A stretch of DNA of 64,000 bases from Hellea sp042093735 (GTDB lineage: Bacteria; Pseudomonadota; Alphaproteobacteria; Caulobacterales; Maricaulaceae), in assembly GCA_042093735.1 (NCBI GenBank), contig JBELEM010000005.1, positions 11,586 through 75,585 on the forward strand. Direction: 5' to 3'. The notes under the pieces were generated by a model that searched no databases, was not told where the DNA came from, and saw nothing but the letters and a program-made list of their open reading frames with translations. The translations under genes and the position numbers were made by a program. Shown piece by piece: positions 60,537 through 64,000 of the stretch (position 1 is the first letter of the stretch; every line of letters starts with the position of its first letter).

Positions 60537-62612
60537 ACCCTGTTTAGATATCACTTCATCAGCCACAGCCTGAGGGGTGGCAGAGTAATGATCGAATGTC
60601 ATTGTAAACTGAGCTCGACCCTGAGTTTTTGACCTAAGGTCGTTCACGTAACCAAACATATTAGCTAATGGTACCATTGAGTTAATAACATTGGCGTTAC
60701 CGCGCATTTCTGTTCCCTCAATCATACCTCGCCTCGAATTGAGGTCACCGATAACGTCACCCATGTATTCATCTGGAGTAACAACTTCAACCTTCATAAT
60801 TGGCTCTAATAACTTTATCTTACCCTCAACTTTGATTTGACGGAAAGCAGCTCTAGCCGCGATTTCAAACGCCATTACCGATGAGTCCACGTCATGGTAA
60901 GCTCCATCATACAGCTCAGCTTTAAAATCAATAACAGGGAAACCCGCTAGAAGGCCTGATTCTGCCATCGTCCTAATACCCTTTTCAACTCCAGGTATGT
61001 ATTCCTTAGGCACATTCCCTCCAACAACTTTTGATTCAAAAATGATCCCTTCACCCGGCTCAAGAGGCTGGAAACGAATTTTAACACGACCAAACTGACC
61101 TGAACCACCAGATTGTTTTTTGTGTGTATAATCAATATCTACAGGGTTAGCTAAAGCTTCACGGTAAGCAACTTGCGGCTGACCAATATTTGCTTCGACA
61201 CCAAATTCACGCTTTAGACGGTCCACTAAAATGTCTAAATGTAGCTCGCCCATACCTGCCATGATAGTTTGGCCTGACTCATGATCAGTCGATACCCTAA
61301 ACGAAGGGTCCTCTGCAGCTAGACGCTGCAATCCAACTCCTAGTTTTTCTTGATCAGCTTTGGACTTAGGCTCAACTGCAATCTCGATAACAGGGTCAGG
61401 AAACTCCATTCTTTCAAGTATAACAGGCTTATTTACGTCACAGAGGGTATCACCAGTAGTTGAACCCTTCAGTCCAGCAACTGCAATTATGTCGCCAGCA
61501 TATGCTTCTTGTATATCTTCACGGTCATTAGAATGCATCATCATCATTCTACCTACCCGCTCTTTCCTCTCTTTGACCGAGTTAAGCAATGTTGTTCCAG
61601 TTTCAAGTTTACCAGAATAAATTCTGCAAAAAGTGAGCGTTCCCACGAACTTATCATTCATGATTTTAAAAGCTAACATTGATAGCGGCTGATCATCGCT
61701 AGCTGGACGAGTTGTATCTTCGCCAGTCTTGAGATCTACGCCCTTTATTGCTGCAATATCTAGCGGCGAAGGCAAGTAGGCAACAACTGCATCAAGCAAT
61801 GGCTGAACGCCTTTATTTTTAAATGCTGTTCCGCAGAATACAGGCACAACCTTACCTGCTATAGTAGCTTCTCTGACCAACCTTTGGATAGTGTCAACAT
61901 CAGGCATTTCACCTTCGAAATATGCCTCCATGACGGAGTCATCCATCTCTGCAACCGCCTCGATCAATGCCTCTCTGTACTCTGCTGTTTTCTCAGCTAA
62001 ATCTTCAGGAACTTCTACAGTGTCATACTTGGAGCCAAGATCAGCGTCATCTGCCCAAGTGTAAGCAACATTTTTGACTAAATCCACAACACCCTTAAAT
62101 TGGTCCTCAGAACCAATAGGGAGCTGCATCTCAAGAGCATTGCCACCAAGTCTGTCTTTGACAGATTGAACTGAAGCGTAAAAATCGGCTCCGATTTTAT
62201 CCATCTTGTTAATAAAGATCATTCTAGGTACGCTGTACTTGTCAGCTTGACGCCAGACAGTTTCTGTCTGAGGCTCAACGCCTGCATTTGCATCTAACAA
62301 AGCTACAGCTCCATCAAGCACACGCAATGATCTCTCAACCTCAATAGTGAAGTCAACGTGACCAGGCGTATCAATAATATTCAATCTCTTTCCACCCCAG
62401 AAGCAAGTAGTAGCTGCTGATGTTATGGTAATTCCACGCTCTTGCTCTTGCTCCATCCAATCCATTGTGGCTGCGCCGTCATGGACCTCTGCAATTTTAT
62501 GATTTTTGCCCGTATAATAAAGAATACGTTCTGTACATGTGGTCTTACCGGCATCGATGTGAGCCATAATGCCGAAGTTACGGTAATCTTTTAAATCGTA
62601 TTCACGTGCCAT
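60528..62612 (-). CDS. fusA: Elongation factor G
   Basis: GTPase that drives translocation and ribosome recycling. G1 AHIDAGKTT, effector RGITITSAA, G3 DTPGHVDFT and G4 NKMDK are intact; domain IV shows HKKQSGGSGQFGRVKIRF and domain V the GLLAGFPVIDFKAEL block. 694 residues. 18 bp downstream of rpsG. Confidence 0.99.
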   Translation of the reverse strand: MAREYDLKDYRNFGIMAHIDAGKTTCTERILYYTGKNHKIAEVHDGAATMDWMEQEQERGITITSAATTCFWGGKRLNIIDTPGHVDFTIEVERSLRVLDGAVALLDANAGVEPQTETVWRQADKYSVPRMIFINKMDKIGADFYASVQSVKDRLGGNALEMQLPIGSEDQFKGVVDLVKNVAYTWADDADLGSKYDTVEVPEDLAEKTAEYREALIEAVAEMDDSVMEAYFEGEMPDVDTIQRLVREATIAGKVVPVFCGTAFKNKGVQPLLDAVVAYLPSPLDIAAIKGVDLKTGEDTTRPASDDQPLSMLAFKIMNDKFVGTLTFCRIYSGKLETGTTLLNSVKERKERVGRMMMMHSNDREDIQEAYAGDIIAVAGLKGSTTGDTLCDVNKPVILERMEFPDPVIEIAVEPKSKADQEKLGVGLQRLAAEDPSFRVSTDHESGQTIMAGMGELHLDILVDRLKREFGVEANIGQPQVAYREALANPVDIDYTHKKQSGGSGQFGRVKIRFQPLEPGEGIIFESKVVGGNVPKEYIPGVEKGIRTMAESGLLAGFPVIDFKAELYDGAYHDVDSSVMAFEIAARAAFRQIKVEGKIKLLEPIMKVEVVTPDEYMGDVIGDLNSRRGMIEGTEMRGNANVINSMVPLANMFGYVNDLRSKTQGRAQFTMTFDHYSATPQAVADEVISKQGGA

Positions 62613-62630
62613 CTTAGTCTCTTTTTCTGA

Positions 62631-63101
62631 TTACCAACGATAGTGTGAGAATGCACGATTGGCTTCTGCCATTCTGTGAGTATCTTCACGTTTCTTGACA
62701 GCGGATCCGCGGTTGTTAGATGCATCCATGAGCTCACCAGCAAGTCTTTCTCTCATTGTATTCTCATTTCTAGATCGAGACGCAGAAACTAACCATCGTA
62801 TGGCCAGTGCTTGGCGTCTGTCAGGACGCACTTCAACTGGTACCTGATAAGTAGCCCCTCCTACGCGGCGAGAACGGACCTCAACAGCTGGCTTAATATT
62901 TTCTAAAGCATCATGAAATATACGAATAGGCTCAGTTTTAGCCTTATCCTCTACGATTTCCATAGCCCCGTACACTATCTTTTCTGCTGTTGATTTTTTA
63001 CCATCAAGCATAATAGCATTCATGAATTTCGAAAGAACCAAGTCATTAAACTTTGGATCTGGGAGAATTTCTCTTTTTTCAGCGCGGTGACGACGTGACA
63101 T
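62631..63101 (-). CDS. rpsG: Ribosomal protein S7
   Basis: Primary 16S rRNA-binding head protein and, in E. coli, translational regulator of the str operon. MSRRHRAEKREILPDPKFND, GGATYQVPVEVRPDRRQALAIRWL and EDTHRMAEANRAFSHYRW are canonical. 156 residues. It is the first gene of rpsG-fusA-tuf: rpsL, which precedes it in most bacteria, is absent from the 280-bp upstream space. Confidence 0.99.
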   Translation of the reverse strand: MSRRHRAEKREILPDPKFNDLVLSKFMNAIMLDGKKSTAEKIVYGAMEIVEDKAKTEPIRIFHDALENIKPAVEVRSRRVGGATYQVPVEVRPDRRQALAIRWLVSASRSRNENTMRERLAGELMDASNNRGSAVKKREDTHRMAEANRAFSHYRW

Positions 63102-63246
63102 CTAAAAGCCTTTTCCTGCACAAAATGCAAACAACCAATCCGACGCACCATGCGAACTGACAGTTGTCTACAACTAAATCTGTATCTTTATGCACATAAC
63201 ACAAATCTACCGACCGGTTTATTCTATTTACGTCTTAAACAAGGTT

Positions 63247-63264
63247 TCTTTGGCGATCCAAAGA
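63247..63264 (-). repeat. Perfect hairpin in the rpsG leader
   Basis: TCTTTGG and CCAAAGA form a perfect 7-bp stem around ATCG, within the transcribed leader predicted from the promoter at 63289-63317 and about 145 bases before the rpsG start. No T-run follows. It may be a leader control element for the str operon. Confidence 0.5.
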
Positions 63265-63288
63265 CAGCATGCTCATCGACTTGGGCGC

Positions 63289-63317
63289 CGTATAGTCACG
63301 GATTCGCGCTTCGTCAA
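63289..63317 (-). promoter_or_regulatory. Strong sigma70-type promoter of rpsG-fusA-tuf
   Basis: On the minus strand TTGACG (63312-63317) and TATACG (63289-63294) are separated by exactly 17 bp. GCGCCC follows directly, a GC-rich discriminator as found in stringently controlled stable-RNA and ribosomal-protein promoters. The transcript would start near 63282, giving a leader of roughly 180 bases. It lies between the dipeptidase stop and rpsG. Confidence 0.75.
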
Positions 63318-63381
63318 CAGAATATATATGCTTTTTTTAGAGAATTTATATACTCTGCAAAAGAATAAGGCTTTTAATTAG

Positions 63382-64000
63382 CTATCTCGAACCCAGCTCA
63401 GCCTCTTTCATAACACGCAGAAGGTTTTCGCTCCATATCTTTGCTATATGGCTTTCACTGTAACCTCTCTTGATAAGCTCAGCAGTTACATTCTGGGATT
63501 CGGAGGCATCTTGCCACCCAATCACTCCTCCACCGCCATCAAAATCTGAAGCGATGCCGACATGATCAATACCTGCGATTTTAACTGCATAATCTATATG
63601 ATCCACATAATCACTTACACTAGCAAGAGGCTCCATGCCTAGCAACTCTGCACTCGCTTGTTCAAACTCTAGTTTTTCATATTCACCAAGATCATTGACA
63701 TCTGATCTAGATAAAAGATTAAATTCTAACATTATTTTAGACTCAGTTTTTTTTTGTTCCTCCGTGAACCCTTTGACATATGAACCATAAGCTACAACCT
63801 GTACTACACCCCCAGTTTCTTTAAGCTTCAATAGCTGCTCATCATCAAGGTTTCTGGGATTATCATTAATTGACTTTATTCCAGAATGACTGGCTATAAC
63901 TGGTACTCGTGATAAATCCGCCGCTTGCATCATTGTACTTTTTGCAGCATGTGAAACGTCTACAATTATACCTGCATCATTTAAAGAGCTTATCAATTCT
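63382..64000 (-). CDS. Membrane dipeptidase, M19 family (C-terminal part, truncated by window)
   Basis: Zinc dipeptidase of the renal-dipeptidase (M19) family; 205 residues of its C-terminal part are present and the frame is open at the window edge. Conserved blocks are GIIVDVSHAAKSTM and VPVIASHSG (metal-ligand His residues), DNPRNLDDEQLLKLKETGGVVQV, and AGIDHVGIASDFDGGGGV with the Asp that helps catalysis. It ends IWSENLLRVMKEAE as in other members. It is transcribed towards rpsG, but the str promoter separates them, so the two are probably independent. Confidence 0.93.
   Translation of the reverse strand, partial: ELISSLNDAGIIVDVSHAAKSTMMQAADLSRVPVIASHSGIKSINDNPRNLDDEQLLKLKETGGVVQVVAYGSYVKGFTEEQKKTESKIMLEFNLLSRSDVNDLGEYEKLEFEQASAELLGMEPLASVSDYVDHIDYAVKIAGIDHVGIASDFDGGGGVIGWQDASESQNVTAELIKRGYSESHIAKIWSENLLRVMKEAELGSR

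Noticed and set aside
63102..63381. Possible hidden or decayed rpsL upstream of rpsG
   Set aside because: The space is shorter than an S12 gene (about 370 bp), no frame shows S12 motifs, and a near-consensus promoter with a leader hairpin occupies it.
63150..63381. Two short plus-strand reading frames in the rpsG upstream region
   Set aside because: They lack ribosome sites and recognisable motifs and run across the minus-strand promoter.
1..64000. tRNA genes, insertion sequences, prophage, integrase or toxin-antitoxin modules
   Set aside because: All spaces between genes were read for tRNA-like ends, transposase fragments and terminal repeats; apart from the tmRNA acceptor none was seen.

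Overview
The window is a contiguous stretch of an AT-rich alphaproteobacterial chromosome, most likely from a free-living marine lineage (SAR116/Rhodospirillales-like; the exact clade cannot be fixed from sequence alone). The class assignment rests on four things: a circularly permuted two-piece tmRNA gene of the alphaproteobacterial kind, an alpha-type SspB next to fumC and an RHH_4 protein, the mreBCD-mrdA-rodA order, and the thyA/folA/hflK/hflC/DUF2065 neighbourhood. Intergenic spaces are short and many genes overlap by 1-17 bases, so the genome looks streamlined. A run of exactly 100 N at 49609-49708 shows that this is a scaffolded draft assembly.

Layout. 1-711 holds the start of a sodium-coupled NSS-family transporter. 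823-6326 (minus) is the rod-shape operon mreB-mreC-mreD-mrdA-rodA. 6422-16195 is housekeeping: a VTT-domain membrane protein, miaA, divergent serB, hflK-hflC-DUF2065, folA and thyA split by a divergent VUT-family membrane protein, an M14 peptidase, and an N-acetylglutamate synthase/kinase homologue whose kinase motifs are eroded. The permuted ssrA (tmRNA) gene follows, directly upstream of sspB, the adaptor that delivers tmRNA-tagged proteins to ClpXP. Then come fumC, an RHH protein, uvrD, prmA, a 52-residue basic protein and an M24 aminopeptidase.

24058-34638 is accessory metabolism: an SDR/thiolase beta-oxidation pair with an operator-like palindrome, an HSL-type esterase, a tightly coupled molybdenum-cofactor operon (xdhC-mocA-moaD-moaE-moaB-moaC) divergent from moeA, a coupled trio (arsenosugar-type ArsM, lipoprotein alpha/beta hydrolase, PhzF-fold protein), and a cold-shock protein with a clear terminator.

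34863-44713 (minus) is a probable seven-gene transcription unit. It encodes a secreted IorAB-type molybdenum hydroxylase, a DUF4212/SSS symporter pair, acetyl-CoA synthetase, an FAD-dependent ferredoxin-reductase-like enzyme, and thiC after a 51-bp gap. With the nearby Moco and XdhC/MocA maturation genes this suggests a route in which a molybdoenzyme oxidises an aldehyde or heterocycle outside the cytoplasm, a carboxylate such as acetate is imported, and Acs activates it. This is the most system-like hypothesis in the window, and the substrate is unknown.

44803-63317 (minus) is the str-S10-spc-alpha ribosomal supercluster from rpsG to rplQ, including fusA, tuf, secY, adk and rpoA. It is unusual in lacking rpsL in front of rpsG. 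A strong sigma70-like promoter with a GC-rich discriminator sits there instead. L15 carries a Lys/Ala/Pro repeat tail that coincides with the assembly gap. The window ends inside an M19 dipeptidase gene.
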